From IMG/VR virus record IMGVR_UViG_3300023116_008583, positions 1 to 64,000 of that record: a stretch of DNA of 64,000 bases; one strand, written 5' to 3'. A program made the translations under genes and the position numbers. The DNA comes from a virus. The notes beneath the pieces are model-generated. The model worked only from the letters and a program-made list of their open reading frames with translations. It was not told the origin of the DNA and ran no database searches. Below, piece after piece: positions 1-10,031 of this stretch (position 1 is its first letter; the number at the start of each line of letters is the position of its first letter).

Positions 1-2013
1 ATGGCAGATCTTAATAATCTTATTGAAAAGTTAGAAGAACTATCAGGGCAAGGTGCTTCTGATGCCATTGCTGTCACAACAGAAAGATTAAGAAAACTAA
101 GAGATCTCGTTTCTCAGATCGAAGCAGAAGGAACTGGCGGTCTATCAACTGCCCAACAACAAAGGGTCAACACTGCTAAGGCTATAATTAAGCAAGCAGG
201 TGACGCAGCTAAGAGTTACGGAAAATCAGCTGCTTCCGCTGCGATGTCTACTAATGACATGACAAGCGCTCTCGAAACTGCAGCAAAAGCTGCTATAGCC
301 GGAGGCTTAGCAGGCGGCTTAGTCAAGATAGGCAGCGAATTAGATAAAGTGGCTTTTAAAGGGTCTAATTTTAATGAAGTTTTTAAGTCTCTTGGCATAG
401 GAGCAGCTTCAGGTTTTGCAGATGCCTTTCAGGCAATGTATGACAAGGGTGTCCTTCCTACGCTGCAGGCTACTCAAGAGGAATTTGGCACGCTCTTTGG
501 TGAAACCAAAAGAATGGTTGATGGAGCATCACGATCTCTTATAGGTGATCTCGCAAGATCTGCTGATGAAACTGCTGCAATGGCTGATAAGCTCGGAAGA
601 AGCTTAGATGTCAATACCAACTCCCTTAGATTTTTTAAGGGCGGCCTAGAGGGAACAAAGGAAGTAAGAAAAGATTTTGCTGAGTCTCTGAAAAGTCTTT
701 TGCCTGTTCTTTTTATTATGGGCGAAGAAGTAAATAAGCTTTCACTCAGGCAGCTTGCAACATTTAAAAATGCTTTAAATCTCAGTTCTGAAGATCTTGC
801 AGCGCTCGGTAAAAGAGCCACCGGCTTTGGGACATCTGTCCCAAGAGAGCTGATGAAGGTTGAGAGAACTGCAAAGGCTTTGGCTGATGCAACAGGATTA
901 GATCGAAAACAGCTTGGTGCTAACCTTGCGGCAATGCGAGCTGACTTCCAAACATTTGGAAACGTAAGCACTGCTGAGCTTGGTAAGATTGCAGCAAGGG
1001 CTATGTCTCTGGGTGTTGAACTAGATAAGTTAACAGGACTTGCTACAAAGTTTGATGATTTTGATACTGCAGCAGATTCTGTCGCTACGCTATCACAAGC
1101 GCTAGGTGTCAATATCGACGCGTTCCAGCTATTTGAAACAGAAGATCCAACTGAGCGCTTAACAATGATCAGGGATGCTTTCTTAGAAGCAGGTCAAGAT
1201 ATCACTCAAATGAATAGGCGAACAAGAACTTTGTTAGCCAACGTCGGTATTGATCCCTCTGCCTTGCTTCCGGCTCTCGCCCCCGGTGGCGCAGCACAAG
1301 AAAGAGGTGCTGGAATCCGTGAGGCCGCAGCCGGATTAGACATAGCTGCTCTTGAAAGATCTTTTGAACAAATTAGTCTAAAGATTCCTGAGGCATCTGA
1401 AAAATACCTTCAAGAAGTTGCGGTCCTCACAACAAGGCAGCTCGAAGGAATAGGGCAGCAGTTTACGAACGCAGTGCAAAATGCTGTGCTGAGCAGGCAG
1501 AATAGAGATCAGATCGCGCAGTCGTTCTCAAGATTGAGCAAGATTCCAGATTTAGCAAACGATGCTTTCTCCGGAATAGAGACACAAACAGGTGAAGTAA
1601 GCACAGAAGCGATCAAGGCTATTCGAAATACTCAAGCACGCCTTAATAATGCAATATTTGGCATCTTAAACAAAGGGATTGACCTCGCTGAAGATGCAGT
1701 CAAAAAAGGTGCAAACTTTGTGTCAGAAGGCACAATAGTTCCAAAAGCTTCAGCAGTCGAACCTCCAGCTCAAGCAACTATAGTTTCACCTGCAGCGCAA
1801 CAAAGACGAGAAGTTGACACTCAGCAACAAGCACAAGCAACACCGCAAGAAATTACTCTTACAATTCCTATGTCTTTGGAGTTAAATGAAGTTGAATTAG
1901 GAACAGGATTAGCACAAACTAAACTTCCTAACGGTATTACGCTTGGCGGGAACATTGATCAGCTTCGCGCTCTTTCACCAGGTCTAGCCCCGTCAACCCT
2001 TAACTCTCCATAG
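1..2013 (+). CDS. Probable tail tape-measure-like protein
   Basis: The frame is open from the ATG at base 1, so an upstream start outside the window cannot be excluded. The 670-residue product is Ala/Leu-rich and largely helical, with a Gly/Ala hydrophobic stretch near residues 92-106 and long amphipathic helices to about residue 550. A Pro/Gln/Ala linker (about 575-620) and a short β-rich end follow. The segment near residue 340 (LGVELDKLTGLATKF) is of a type seen in phage tape-measure proteins. It sits directly upstream of baseplate and hub genes, where tape measures normally lie. The role (setting tail length, helping DNA ejection) is inferred from composition and position. 670 residues is short for a myovirus tape measure, so another tail or internal protein is possible. 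Confidence 0.5.
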   Translation: MADLNNLIEKLEELSGQGASDAIAVTTERLRKLRDLVSQIEAEGTGGLSTAQQQRVNTAKAIIKQAGDAAKSYGKSAASAAMSTNDMTSALETAAKAAIAGGLAGGLVKIGSELDKVAFKGSNFNEVFKSLGIGAASGFADAFQAMYDKGVLPTLQATQEEFGTLFGETKRMVDGASRSLIGDLARSADETAAMADKLGRSLDVNTNSLRFFKGGLEGTKEVRKDFAESLKSLLPVLFIMGEEVNKLSLRQLATFKNALNLSSEDLAALGKRATGFGTSVPRELMKVERTAKALADATGLDRKQLGANLAAMRADFQTFGNVSTAELGKIAARAMSLGVELDKLTGLATKFDDFDTAADSVATLSQALGVNIDAFQLFETEDPTERLTMIRDAFLEAGQDITQMNRRTRTLLANVGIDPSALLPALAPGGAAQERGAGIREAAAGLDIAALERSFEQISLKIPEASEKYLQEVAVLTTRQLEGIGQQFTNAVQNAVLSRQNRDQIAQSFSRLSKIPDLANDAFSGIETQTGEVSTEAIKAIRNTQARLNNAIFGILNKGIDLAEDAVKKGANFVSEGTIVPKASAVEPPAQATIVSPAAQQRREVDTQQQAQATPQEITLTIPMSLELNEVELGTGLAQTKLPNGITLGGNIDQLRALSPGLAPSTLNSP

Positions 2014-2024
2014 CGGATTATAAA

Positions 2025-2207
2025 ATGGCAAATCAAGATAATAAAGCTTTTGATATTGTAAAAAACAATGATCTTTATAAGTCTGTGATAAGTAATGTAA
2101 AAGATCCAAAACAGAGGGCGGTGATTGAGAATCAAGTAAAGTCTTACACGTCGTTTCTGCAAAAGATAATGTCCGAAATTCAAAAGAAAAGCGATGAAAA
2201 CAAATAG
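2025..2207 (+). CDS. Small hypothetical protein in the tail operon
   Basis: 60 residues, charged and probably helical, with no signal peptide or membrane segment. It starts 11 bases after the upstream stop and ends 9 bases before the next start, so it fits the tail operon. No family recognised. Its position between a tape-measure-like and a baseplate-like gene suggests a tail assembly or chaperone role, but nothing in the sequence proves this. Confidence 0.6.
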   Translation: MANQDNKAFDIVKNNDLYKSVISNVKDPKQRAVIENQVKSYTSFLQKIMSEIQKKSDENK

Positions 2208-2216
2208 GTAGATTAG

Positions 2217-5200
2217 ATGGCTGATGAAGATATAAAGAAAGTTATCGTTCCGATCGATAAAGAAGGAGATGGTCTAGATAGACCGTTCCCACCTCCAACC
2301 TTTGATTATAATTCTGTGCCCGACCCAAGCCAAGAGCAAGGGGATGATCTGCCTTACGAGACACAACCCACTGTAGACGGTGTACAACCAGTCAGTATTG
2401 CAGGGGCAAGAAATAGAGTTCTAAGCAATTCTCGACGTCTCAACATGAACTCTCCTGACGATACTCAAAACTTAGAGTCCAGGAACGCTTTTGCACCTGA
2501 TAGAGGAAGATTAAACTTCCCTGATAACTCAACGCAAAACCCAGCAATGAAACTAGGTGACCTGCTTGGCAAAGGTTCACCTGGAAAGAGAATTGATTCT
2601 GGGCTGACTGTTTCTGACGCGTATGCAAGAATAAACGAGCAAACTCAAGGGCAAAGAGATGTACCTCACCAGAGAAGCATCAATGCCTTTGATACACCCA
2701 CGTATGGAGAAGGTAGAAGCACAGACGACGCTGTGTCAAACAGGATCCAAAACAGTGTCCTATCTCAAAACAGATTCTCGGTGCTTGGTGCGAACAATGC
2801 GCCTGATGTCTTTCACGGTTCAGATGGTGCTGAAATAGACAGACAAGAATACACAGTCTTTCAAGAAGATTTAGGCGCTTACGATGGATCAAAAACAGCA
2901 GTAACTCTTGAGAAGATGACACAAGTGGCTGTTGACCTAATGGCTAATGCCCTTCAAAGCACGGGACAGATACCTGATGCCAACTTGACTGAAATCTCTT
3001 CTGAAGAGTTTGTTAAAAAATCTTTCGATGATTTTAGAGCTAAAAACTCACAAGCGGTTCCGAGTTTTGGAAAGGGATCTGCAGGCGCTTTCAATGAGTC
3101 AGGCGCTCAAGAGACGTTCGGAAACATGAGCAGCCCGGATTTGTTCTTTGATAGTTTAGACCCTGAAAATCTTGTAAGACTTGCTCTATCGCAAATTGCA
3201 GCTACTGTTGCTTTGACTGCACAAAATCAAGACGTGATAAGTGTCCTCCAGGGTACAAGCAATGCAGACCCAGATCCTGTAGGAGCGCCATACACACTCG
3301 GAAGTTTCTCCAATAAAAATAGTACAGCCTCAGGTTTAAGCGCCCAGAAGGCAAGGCAAGATTTTGGTTTGGTCAGAACTTCTAATGATTTTCAAGTTGC
3401 AGTAGATAGAGGCATCAAAGTTTTCTTTGGTATTGATCCTGGCTCCTCCTTGAATGATCCAAACGTCTTAGGTAACCAGATTAAGGAGTCTCCTGGTTAT
3501 TACTACGTTTTCTCTAGAGCTATTGCAAGAAGTGCTCAAGATATACTACAGAGATCTATTGATCAAAATACCGGATCTTCACCAAGCGGAAGCGATGGTG
3601 TGCACAGTGTGCTATCTCTGCTTAGAAATTCTAAGCTAATCGGCGCAATTAATGTTTTTGCTTCGATCGGAGATGCATCTTTAAAATTTGAAAAAGGTTC
3701 GTACGATATGGATCGGATTAGGACTGACTCTTCAAATCCGCTTTTCACTGATCTTCCAGTGGCTGCTTCTATTAAGAGTCGACGTGCACCCAATGATCCC
3801 CGCTTGGCGTGGAGAGGTGCATCAACGCCTTCTATGTTCTTGCTTCCCCCGTCTATTGAGTTTGCCAACACGATGACAGGGCAAACAGGAATGATATCAT
3901 CTGCACATGCAGGTCTAGAATCTAGAACGATATCAAAGATCGGCAAGAAGCTTTCCAAACGTCAGGTTTCTCGACATGAAAAACGACTTGATGCAGAATA
4001 TGTGCCTTTCTACTTTCAGGACTTGAGAACAAATGAGCTAGTTTCTTTTCACGCTTTCTTGTCAACGTTAACAGATCAATATGGTGCAAGATATTCAACT
4101 CAAACTTCAATAGGTAGAGCAGATCCAATCAGAATCTATCAAAACACAGATAGATCAATTGGCTTTACTTTTAATTTGGTCGCAACATCTCGAGAAGACT
4201 TTGATGAGATGTGGTTTAAGCTTAATAAGCTCACAACCCTTCTTTATCCTCAATACACAAAGGGCAGAAAAGTCCAGAGTCCTGACGGAAGCACGCAGTT
4301 TATCATGCCTTTTTCTCAGGTTATGTCCGCTTCGCCAATGATTAGGTTGAGAATCGGTGATGTCATTAGATCCAATTACAGCAAGTTTAATTTATCACGA
4401 CTTTTCGGATTAGGAACACCAGACTTTAATCCAAGTACAGGCTTATCTGTCCCACTCACTCAACTTGAGCTTAAAACTCTGCTGAGGCGAAATGACGTAG
4501 TAGTGTCTTTTGGGACCGAAGATTTCAATCAGTCAGTAATTGACTTACCTACAGTCTTGGGTGGAATAGTAAGAAATGCTAAACTAATTCCAAGTTCAAT
4601 TTCAAACGATACAAGAGGTTTAATTCCATTTGATATTGTTCGAATACCGTATCCGGCTGTTAGATCTCTACCTCGCGCTGATGGACAAGGAAATTTTGAA
4701 CTTCCCTTCAAAGATGTCTATGCTCGAATCGTAGAAAGAAAAAACGTTGATGGAACAATTAAATACGTCGGTAGTTTGCAAGGGACACCTGATCTTCTTT
4801 CTGCTGCAGGATTAGGAGAGTTTGGAGGGGTTGATTGCATTATAGAACCTCAACAAACACAGGTTTTTGCCGAGGGGCTTGCACTTGTGAGGGCAGCCAC
4901 GCTTGTTGCTAAGGGGGCAGTTGGTGTTGTAAACGCAGGTGATATCTCTGCAGCTGCCGCAGGATTTATAGTTGGCATGCCAGGGACGATGGGCGGCAGG
5001 TACGCATTTAGTACGAATGAGTTCTTAAAGTCACAAAACAACTCAGTTGTCAAATCTTTCGAAGAAGCAGGTGGCAAGGGCCTCGCTGGCTTTATTGAAT
5101 CTATGACTTTCACGTGGATTGACAGCAATACAAATTGGGAAGTTGAAAAAGATGCTCGTGCGCCAAAAACTGCTCAGATTACGATGCGATTTGCTCCGGT

Positions 5201-5477
5201 TCACGACATTGCACCTGGCTTGGATCACACCGGTTACAACCGAGCCGCGAACTATCCAGTCGGAGATCCTTCTAACAGAATCGCAGGCACAAGGCAAGTC
5301 GGCGGCGCAGCAGAAATAGTTGAAGCATTCCAAGACGCAGGGCCCATGGGCGCTTCTGAGTTACTTCGATTCGCAGGAGATTCTAATTACATTAGCGACA
5401 CCGTCGAAGTCGCAGCAAAAAGAAACCAGATTGATTCTGGTGCAGTTGTTGATGTCCTGTTAAGAAACTTGCTGTAA
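2217..5477 (+). CDS. Large tail/baseplate structural protein
   Basis: 1086 residues. The first ~230 residues are polar, Asn/Ser/Gln-rich and probably disordered. The middle (about 535-720) is a folded β-rich region with phrases such as FYFQDLRTNELVSFHAFLS and WFKLNKLTTLLYPQ, of a kind I associate with tail-tube or baseplate proteins of large myoviruses. The C-terminus has an Ala/Gly helical region (about 880-930) and a β-rich end. It is followed by a LysM-type baseplate protein and a hub-like protein, so a baseplate or tail-tube-completion role is inferred. The exact T4 equivalent cannot be assigned from sequence alone. Confidence 0.6.
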   Translation: MADEDIKKVIVPIDKEGDGLDRPFPPPTFDYNSVPDPSQEQGDDLPYETQPTVDGVQPVSIAGARNRVLSNSRRLNMNSPDDTQNLESRNAFAPDRGRLNFPDNSTQNPAMKLGDLLGKGSPGKRIDSGLTVSDAYARINEQTQGQRDVPHQRSINAFDTPTYGEGRSTDDAVSNRIQNSVLSQNRFSVLGANNAPDVFHGSDGAEIDRQEYTVFQEDLGAYDGSKTAVTLEKMTQVAVDLMANALQSTGQIPDANLTEISSEEFVKKSFDDFRAKNSQAVPSFGKGSAGAFNESGAQETFGNMSSPDLFFDSLDPENLVRLALSQIAATVALTAQNQDVISVLQGTSNADPDPVGAPYTLGSFSNKNSTASGLSAQKARQDFGLVRTSNDFQVAVDRGIKVFFGIDPGSSLNDPNVLGNQIKESPGYYYVFSRAIARSAQDILQRSIDQNTGSSPSGSDGVHSVLSLLRNSKLIGAINVFASIGDASLKFEKGSYDMDRIRTDSSNPLFTDLPVAASIKSRRAPNDPRLAWRGASTPSMFLLPPSIEFANTMTGQTGMISSAHAGLESRTISKIGKKLSKRQVSRHEKRLDAEYVPFYFQDLRTNELVSFHAFLSTLTDQYGARYSTQTSIGRADPIRIYQNTDRSIGFTFNLVATSREDFDEMWFKLNKLTTLLYPQYTKGRKVQSPDGSTQFIMPFSQVMSASPMIRLRIGDVIRSNYSKFNLSRLFGLGTPDFNPSTGLSVPLTQLELKTLLRRNDVVVSFGTEDFNQSVIDLPTVLGGIVRNAKLIPSSISNDTRGLIPFDIVRIPYPAVRSLPRADGQGNFELPFKDVYARIVERKNVDGTIKYVGSLQGTPDLLSAAGLGEFGGVDCIIEPQQTQVFAEGLALVRAATLVAKGAVGVVNAGDISAAAAGFIVGMPGTMGGRYAFSTNEFLKSQNNSVVKSFEEAGGKGLAGFIESMTFTWIDSNTNWEVEKDARAPKTAQITMRFAPVHDIAPGLDHTGYNRAANYPVGDPSNRIAGTRQVGGAAEIVEAFQDAGPMGASELLRFAGDSNYISDTVEVAAKRNQIDSGAVVDVLLRNLL

Positions 5478-5487
5478 AGGAAGACCG

Positions 5488-5784
5488 ATGGCAATTAGTA
5501 GATACAATAGAGATGGTACAATTCTGGCAGGTCGTGCTTTTGGAACAGGAACTGCAGTAAATGCGATTAGGCAAGCTGTAAGACGAGGTGAGATAAGTCT
5601 CCAGACAAGAATACTGACAGAAGGCCAAAGGTTAGACACAGTCGCAGGTCAAGCTTATGGTGATTCTAGGTTGTGGTGGGTAATCGCCGCGGCAAGCAAC
5701 ATCGGGTGGGGGCTTCAAGTTCCTGCTGGAACCGAGCTAAGCATACCAACTGATTTATCTCAGATCGGAGATCTGGTAGGATGA
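5488..5784 (+). CDS. LysM-domain baseplate protein (gp53 / P2 gpX-like)
   Basis: 98 residues. The C-terminal half has the pattern of phage LysM-type tail proteins: RLDTVAGQAYGDSRLWWVIA, then a Pro/Gly turn (QVPAGTELSIP). In contractile tails such small LysM proteins link the tube end or hub to the wedge (T4 gp53, P2 gpX). A purine-rich AAAGGAAG lies just upstream of the ATG. The stop overlaps the next start in an ATGA arrangement, indicating translational coupling with the hub-like gene. Family membership is a motif reading; function follows from the family and the neighbours. Confidence 0.75.
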   Translation: MAISRYNRDGTILAGRAFGTGTAVNAIRQAVRRGEISLQTRILTEGQRLDTVAGQAYGDSRLWWVIAAASNIGWGLQVPAGTELSIPTDLSQIGDLVG

Positions 5785-8700
5785 GCAATAAAGTAGGCGT
5801 CATAGGCGGGTCCAATCATCGAAAGATGAAAGAGGCTGCCAAGAAGATAAAGGCGTCTACAGGATACGGCGGAATACTAGGCCAGTCCGGCGGGATTCAG
5901 CTTAAGCCTGGAGTTGCTATAACAAATGATGAGAAAGACGGAACTTCAAAGCTAAAGCAAGTCCAAGATTTGTTGACTTATGACACCGACGGCGCAAGAT
6001 CTATGAGAGATATTGCAAATTCGCTGACTTCGCTAGGAAGCAATGACAAAGACTTTTTAAGAGATTTAAAAAATGATTTTGAATTTGTTTTCGGATTTGA
6101 CGAAAAATTAAATCCAGAAAAGTTTCAAGCTCAGATCAAAGTTCCTGAAGTCGCTGATCCAAACAATGTTTTTATAACTAGAGACGCCATTCCAAGAATA
6201 AAATTTAGAAAAGAGAAAAGACCTGCTCACTTACCTGAAAGATTTATACCTGAGTCTGACTGGAGTAACGATAGAAGCAGACAAATGCATTTTGTAAACG
6301 TTCTCAATGGGAACTATACACCTGTCGTTTCGAATATTGATGAGATCGCTATTTTCATGAATAGTATTCCCACTCTGGAATTCTCCAGGTGCATGCCTTT
6401 TCTTGATGTCGTTTTTGAGACAGGAGAAAAAGCTTTAGATCGAGAAGGAAGCGCACTGTCTCTTAGCCTGTATAAGTCTCTTGAAGGAGCATCCAAGCCA
6501 GACGCCAAGTCAGCAAATGCAACCCTTGCGCAGAGCGTGCCTTCTAATCTCAAAGAAACTGGCTTTATCGACCAAGGAAATTCTACTTTCGGCATGGAGA
6601 TGTTCACGACACCCCAGACTTTAATTCCGTCAACCGATGGTGCAGGAGGATCGCGGGTTGAGCCAATCTTAGACCAGTTCAGGCCCTTTATGTCTATTAA
6701 AAGCTTTACTGTGAATTTGCAACCAGTTGCAGGTGGCTATTATCAGAAAGCAACAGGAAATCTTTCTATCGTTCTTCATGATCGTTCTCGTCTTCATGAG
6801 ATTTCAGCTTTAATTAGGCCTGACAACTATGGGTCAAATCATATTTTTATTGAGTATGGCTGGATACATCCCGATGCAGATTCTGGAAAGAACGATTATG
6901 CAGACTTTTTAAATAGTCTTAGAAGAAAGAGTAAATGGAAGCTTTACAATAGTGACTTAAGATTTACTCAAAACGGAGAGGTCGAGATTGACTTATCAAT
7001 AATAGATCTCGGTGATCGAAATGCTGAACTGACTTCAATTGACAATAATGAATACTTTAAGAATGAGTCTAGGCTTCTTTCTAAGATAGAAAAAACTGTT
7101 TTAAAAATTGCTGGCCGAAAAGGAGTGGGCAAAGAGATCTCACCTGATCTTGTCGATGTTTCTGCTCTAGGCAAGTCAATATTGGCGTTTAATCCAAAAG
7201 GATTGCAAAAGGTTATTGACAAACTTGAGGAAGCGTCTAAGAAGAAAAATGAAAACTATAACGCTAGCGCAAAAGAACTTCAAGAAGAGCTGGTTAATTT
7301 TCAAAGACAAAGAGATAAGCTAGCAGACGCAACTAATGATGTTGTAAAGCTTCTATTTAATAATTTTGAAACAAGCAATCCACAATTAACAGATCCTTTC
7401 TTAGGAGGAGCATTATCAAAAGCTCCTGATTTAGGAGTCAAAAAGGGTTTCACAAAAGTCTATAAAGCTACCACACTGTCAGGAGAAGAGGAAGAACGCC
7501 TTAGTATAGAATTTAATGAAGTCCCTTATGTTTCACTTGGAAAGGTTTTAGGATTGTTAGTAGGAAATCCTCTTCTTGAGACTGGAAACTATTCCGAGGT
7601 ACAGTTTTATTTCTATCCATTCTCATCACGTCCAAGTAGTCAAGTTTTCAACGCAGCAGGTAACTTAACAACTGCAGAGTTTCTTATGGATAGAAACGAC
7701 CTTAGAGAAGGTGTAAACTATCTTATGCAGGCACACAGAACTGCAGACATACCCGTAGAGGCGCTTATTAAGTTCATTATGTCAAATTTTGTTAATTTTG
7801 TCGGAGCTCCTCAATATGATTTAATCGATAGTTCTGATGAAGGTTATCAAAAGATCGTAAATGGAAAACGACAGTCAGTTGTTGAAGCCGTAGGCAAAGG
7901 TGAGACAAACGTAAAGAAGCTAAATGATGCGCAAAAAGAAAAGATCAAAACTATCAATGAAAAGACATCAGATTTTATGTTTCCTAAAATTGCTTTGGAG
8001 TTTGAAGCAATCCCAAGAATTCCAACTGCTAACGAGTCTAGAAAATCTGCAGAAAAAGATACGATTTTAAGAATACACGTTTATGACACACAAGCTGGTC
8101 GTCAAGAGCCATATGAGAATCTATTGAATGCTTCTTTGGAAGGTCTCAACACTTTAGCAGCCATAAAAAATACTATGGCAGGAAGAAATAAAGATGCACC
8201 CGCGTCTAAGCCAGACGCTCGAGCTAAGACTCTCAATCGGCTCATAGATGAGCTTATAAAATCAAATCCCAAAGGCTTGAAGGTAGTTAGAGAAGCAGGT
8301 GTTGACGGAAATATTCAAGATTTTATCATCGACCTTCCCTATGAGACGATAAAAAAGAAAATTGCAGGTGAGTATCCCTTCATCGAGTACGGCACCGAAG
8401 CGTCAGCCATAATTGATGCATCATTCAGAACTAATCAAAATAAAGATTTTGTGAATGTTGTTTTGTCGCAAGCTGGCAGAAATCCCGAAAGATCAGCTAG
8501 CGGCCTAGGTTCAAACGGTTTACCAATTTTTACAAAGCCTAACTCATTAAGCATGACAACTATGGGATGTCCTCTCCTACGATACAGAACTAACATGTTC
8601 ATAGATTTTAAAACAGGAACGTCCGTTGATAACCTGTATTACGCCAGGGGTGTCACACACAACATCTCGCCAGGTAGGTTTACGACAAGCTTGAATATGT

Positions 8701-8798
8701 CGTCCCTTCTTGCCGACGGGAAGTATAGAAGCACATACAAGACTCTCAAGAACGCAATCGATTACATTGACAAGAACAAGGATGATGACACAAAATAA
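5781..8798 (+). CDS. Probable baseplate hub protein (gp27/VgrG-like region)
   Basis: 1005 residues. Residues ~310-410 form a β-rich region (for example SIKSFTVNLQPVAGGYYQ), and residues ~485-530 are predicted coiled coil (Lys/Glu/Gln-rich). The last 90 residues contain MGCPLLRYRTNMFIDFKTGT and a following YYARGVTHNISPGRFTTSL, the pattern typical of hub proteins that form the gp27/VgrG-like ring under the tube. The start overlaps the upstream LysM gene by four bases. The hub role is inferred from the C-terminal pattern and pairing with the LysM gene. No lysozyme domain is evident. Confidence 0.6.
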   Translation: MSNKVGVIGGSNHRKMKEAAKKIKASTGYGGILGQSGGIQLKPGVAITNDEKDGTSKLKQVQDLLTYDTDGARSMRDIANSLTSLGSNDKDFLRDLKNDFEFVFGFDEKLNPEKFQAQIKVPEVADPNNVFITRDAIPRIKFRKEKRPAHLPERFIPESDWSNDRSRQMHFVNVLNGNYTPVVSNIDEIAIFMNSIPTLEFSRCMPFLDVVFETGEKALDREGSALSLSLYKSLEGASKPDAKSANATLAQSVPSNLKETGFIDQGNSTFGMEMFTTPQTLIPSTDGAGGSRVEPILDQFRPFMSIKSFTVNLQPVAGGYYQKATGNLSIVLHDRSRLHEISALIRPDNYGSNHIFIEYGWIHPDADSGKNDYADFLNSLRRKSKWKLYNSDLRFTQNGEVEIDLSIIDLGDRNAELTSIDNNEYFKNESRLLSKIEKTVLKIAGRKGVGKEISPDLVDVSALGKSILAFNPKGLQKVIDKLEEASKKKNENYNASAKELQEELVNFQRQRDKLADATNDVVKLLFNNFETSNPQLTDPFLGGALSKAPDLGVKKGFTKVYKATTLSGEEEERLSIEFNEVPYVSLGKVLGLLVGNPLLETGNYSEVQFYFYPFSSRPSSQVFNAAGNLTTAEFLMDRNDLREGVNYLMQAHRTADIPVEALIKFIMSNFVNFVGAPQYDLIDSSDEGYQKIVNGKRQSVVEAVGKGETNVKKLNDAQKEKIKTINEKTSDFMFPKIALEFEAIPRIPTANESRKSAEKDTILRIHVYDTQAGRQEPYENLLNASLEGLNTLAAIKNTMAGRNKDAPASKPDARAKTLNRLIDELIKSNPKGLKVVREAGVDGNIQDFIIDLPYETIKKKIAGEYPFIEYGTEASAIIDASFRTNQNKDFVNVVLSQAGRNPERSASGLGSNGLPIFTKPNSLSMTTMGCPLLRYRTNMFIDFKTGTSVDNLYYARGVTHNISPGRFTTSLNMSSLLADGKYRSTYKTLKNAIDYIDKNKDDDTK

Positions 8799-8799
8799 A

Positions 8800-8828
8800 G
8801 TGTAAACCCTGATTCTTGACAATATAAT
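8800..8828 (+). promoter_or_regulatory. Promoter candidate, GTGTAA-N17-TATAAT
   Basis: GTGTAA at 8800-8805 and TATAAT at 8823-8828, separated by 17 bases, immediately before the family A polymerase gene. The same two-part arrangement recurs at 35696 and 57354. The -35 half differs from TTGACA, which suggests a phage-modified or phage-specific promoter class. The polymerase start at 8835 lies only 6 bases after the -10, so transcripts would be nearly leaderless, or a later start is used. Confidence 0.5.
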
Positions 8829-8834
8829 ACATGC

Positions 8835-10031
8835 ATGGATGTCTGCATCAGTAAAAAAGTCCTCGGTACAAACTTGCACATGCTTTCAAAAGAGAGCGGC
8901 GAGATAGTGTGGACCGCGGCCTTGCCCGGAAGTTGCTTCCCAGTAGGATTCTCAGAGCATGATCCTTTTGTCACAGTTAGTGAGCTAATGGGAAGCGAGC
9001 TGGTTCTGTCTCCAGGAAAACAATATGTTGACGCATTAAAAGTAGCAGGAATTGAAGAGAATATTCCGTGGCATCAAGCTGTTCCTGCTAAGGTTTTTAA
9101 AAGGTTTATCCAGAGGATCGTAGATGGCTCCAGATCAATTTCATCTAGCGACCAGTATGAATACTATCAAAACTATCTAATTAAAGCACAGAGAGCATCC
9201 CAGAAACTCTCACCTGTTAAGATTGATGGCATCTCATATCAAAGTCTTATGGCAGATCCTTTAACACCTAATAAAAATGTTATTCAAAGCTTTTCTCCGA
9301 CGGACGGATTTTCAAAAAGGCCTGTTTATGGATTTACTTCTACCAATACAGGACGATTGACTATTCGAAAAGGCCCGCAAATCCTAACTCTTAAAAAAGA
9401 GCATCGTGCTATCTTGACCTCTAGGTTCGATAAAGGACGAATAGTTCAGCTTGACTACACGAGCCTTGAGCCAAGAGTTGCTCTTTCAATGATCGGGCAT
9501 AATCCACCCAAAGATATCTACAACAATGTTGCCAATAACATTCTCGATAACAGGGTTGGCAGAGAATCCGCTAAGCTTCTCACGATCGCATTGCTATATG
9601 GTATGGGACAAAAGAGAGTGAAAGATATCTTATCAGGAACCATGCTAGATCCCGCAGAGACAATGAACAGTCTCGATAGTTTCTTTGGGGCGAAAATAAT
9701 AAGAGAAGAACTATCAAAGCAAGCAACGTCAGGATTTATTCAAAATTATTACGGTAGAAATATTCGGGTTCGAAACGACTCAGAGCACGTCTTATACAAC
9801 AATCTTATCCAGTCAACTGCCGTCGACGTTGCCTTGCAAGGGTTCCGAAGAATGATTCAAGCTATTGAGGACCACGGCAAGAGCATGAGACCTGTTTTCA
9901 TTCTTCATGATGCGCTTCTTATAGATTGTCCTCCCGATGAAGTAAAGTTTTTAGACACCTTGTGCGAAGTGGGTAGCAAGGCAGATAATTTGGACGCACA
10001 CTTTTACATTAAGAAAGAGTTGGTAAATTGA
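8835..10031 (+). CDS. Truncated family A DNA polymerase (polymerase domain only)
   Basis: 398 residues. Palm and fingers motifs are clear: motif A around D207 (LDYTSLEPR, family consensus DYSQIELR), motif B R243...K247...YG near residue 255, and motif C H358-D359 followed by Ala where the family usually has Glu. There is no room for, and no sign of, a 3'-5' exonuclease, and the N-terminal ~180 residues match only poorly to a thumb domain. Family A enzymes normally exceed 550 residues, so this is a minimal polymerase. It opens the replication block behind a promoter. The start is uncertain: the ATG at 8835 has no Shine-Dalgarno, and M17 (8883) is an alternative. A separate 5'-3' exonuclease is encoded at 13884, so exonuclease and polymerase functions are split. 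Role in replication or gap filling is inferred. Confidence 0.85.
   Translation: MDVCISKKVLGTNLHMLSKESGEIVWTAALPGSCFPVGFSEHDPFVTVSELMGSELVLSPGKQYVDALKVAGIEENIPWHQAVPAKVFKRFIQRIVDGSRSISSSDQYEYYQNYLIKAQRASQKLSPVKIDGISYQSLMADPLTPNKNVIQSFSPTDGFSKRPVYGFTSTNTGRLTIRKGPQILTLKKEHRAILTSRFDKGRIVQLDYTSLEPRVALSMIGHNPPKDIYNNVANNILDNRVGRESAKLLTIALLYGMGQKRVKDILSGTMLDPAETMNSLDSFFGAKIIREELSKQATSGFIQNYYGRNIRVRNDSEHVLYNNLIQSTAVDVALQGFRRMIQAIEDHGKSMRPVFILHDALLIDCPPDEVKFLDTLCEVGSKADNLDAHFYIKKELVN

Noticed and set aside
474-1112. Long minus-strand frame inside the tape-measure-like gene (and similar minus frames elsewhere)
   Set aside because: No ribosome site, no motifs, fully contained in a good + strand gene; a compositional shadow.
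5781-8798. Tail lysozyme in the hub protein
   Set aside because: No lysozyme or peptidase catalytic motif was seen, only hub-like C-terminal pattern and coiled coil.
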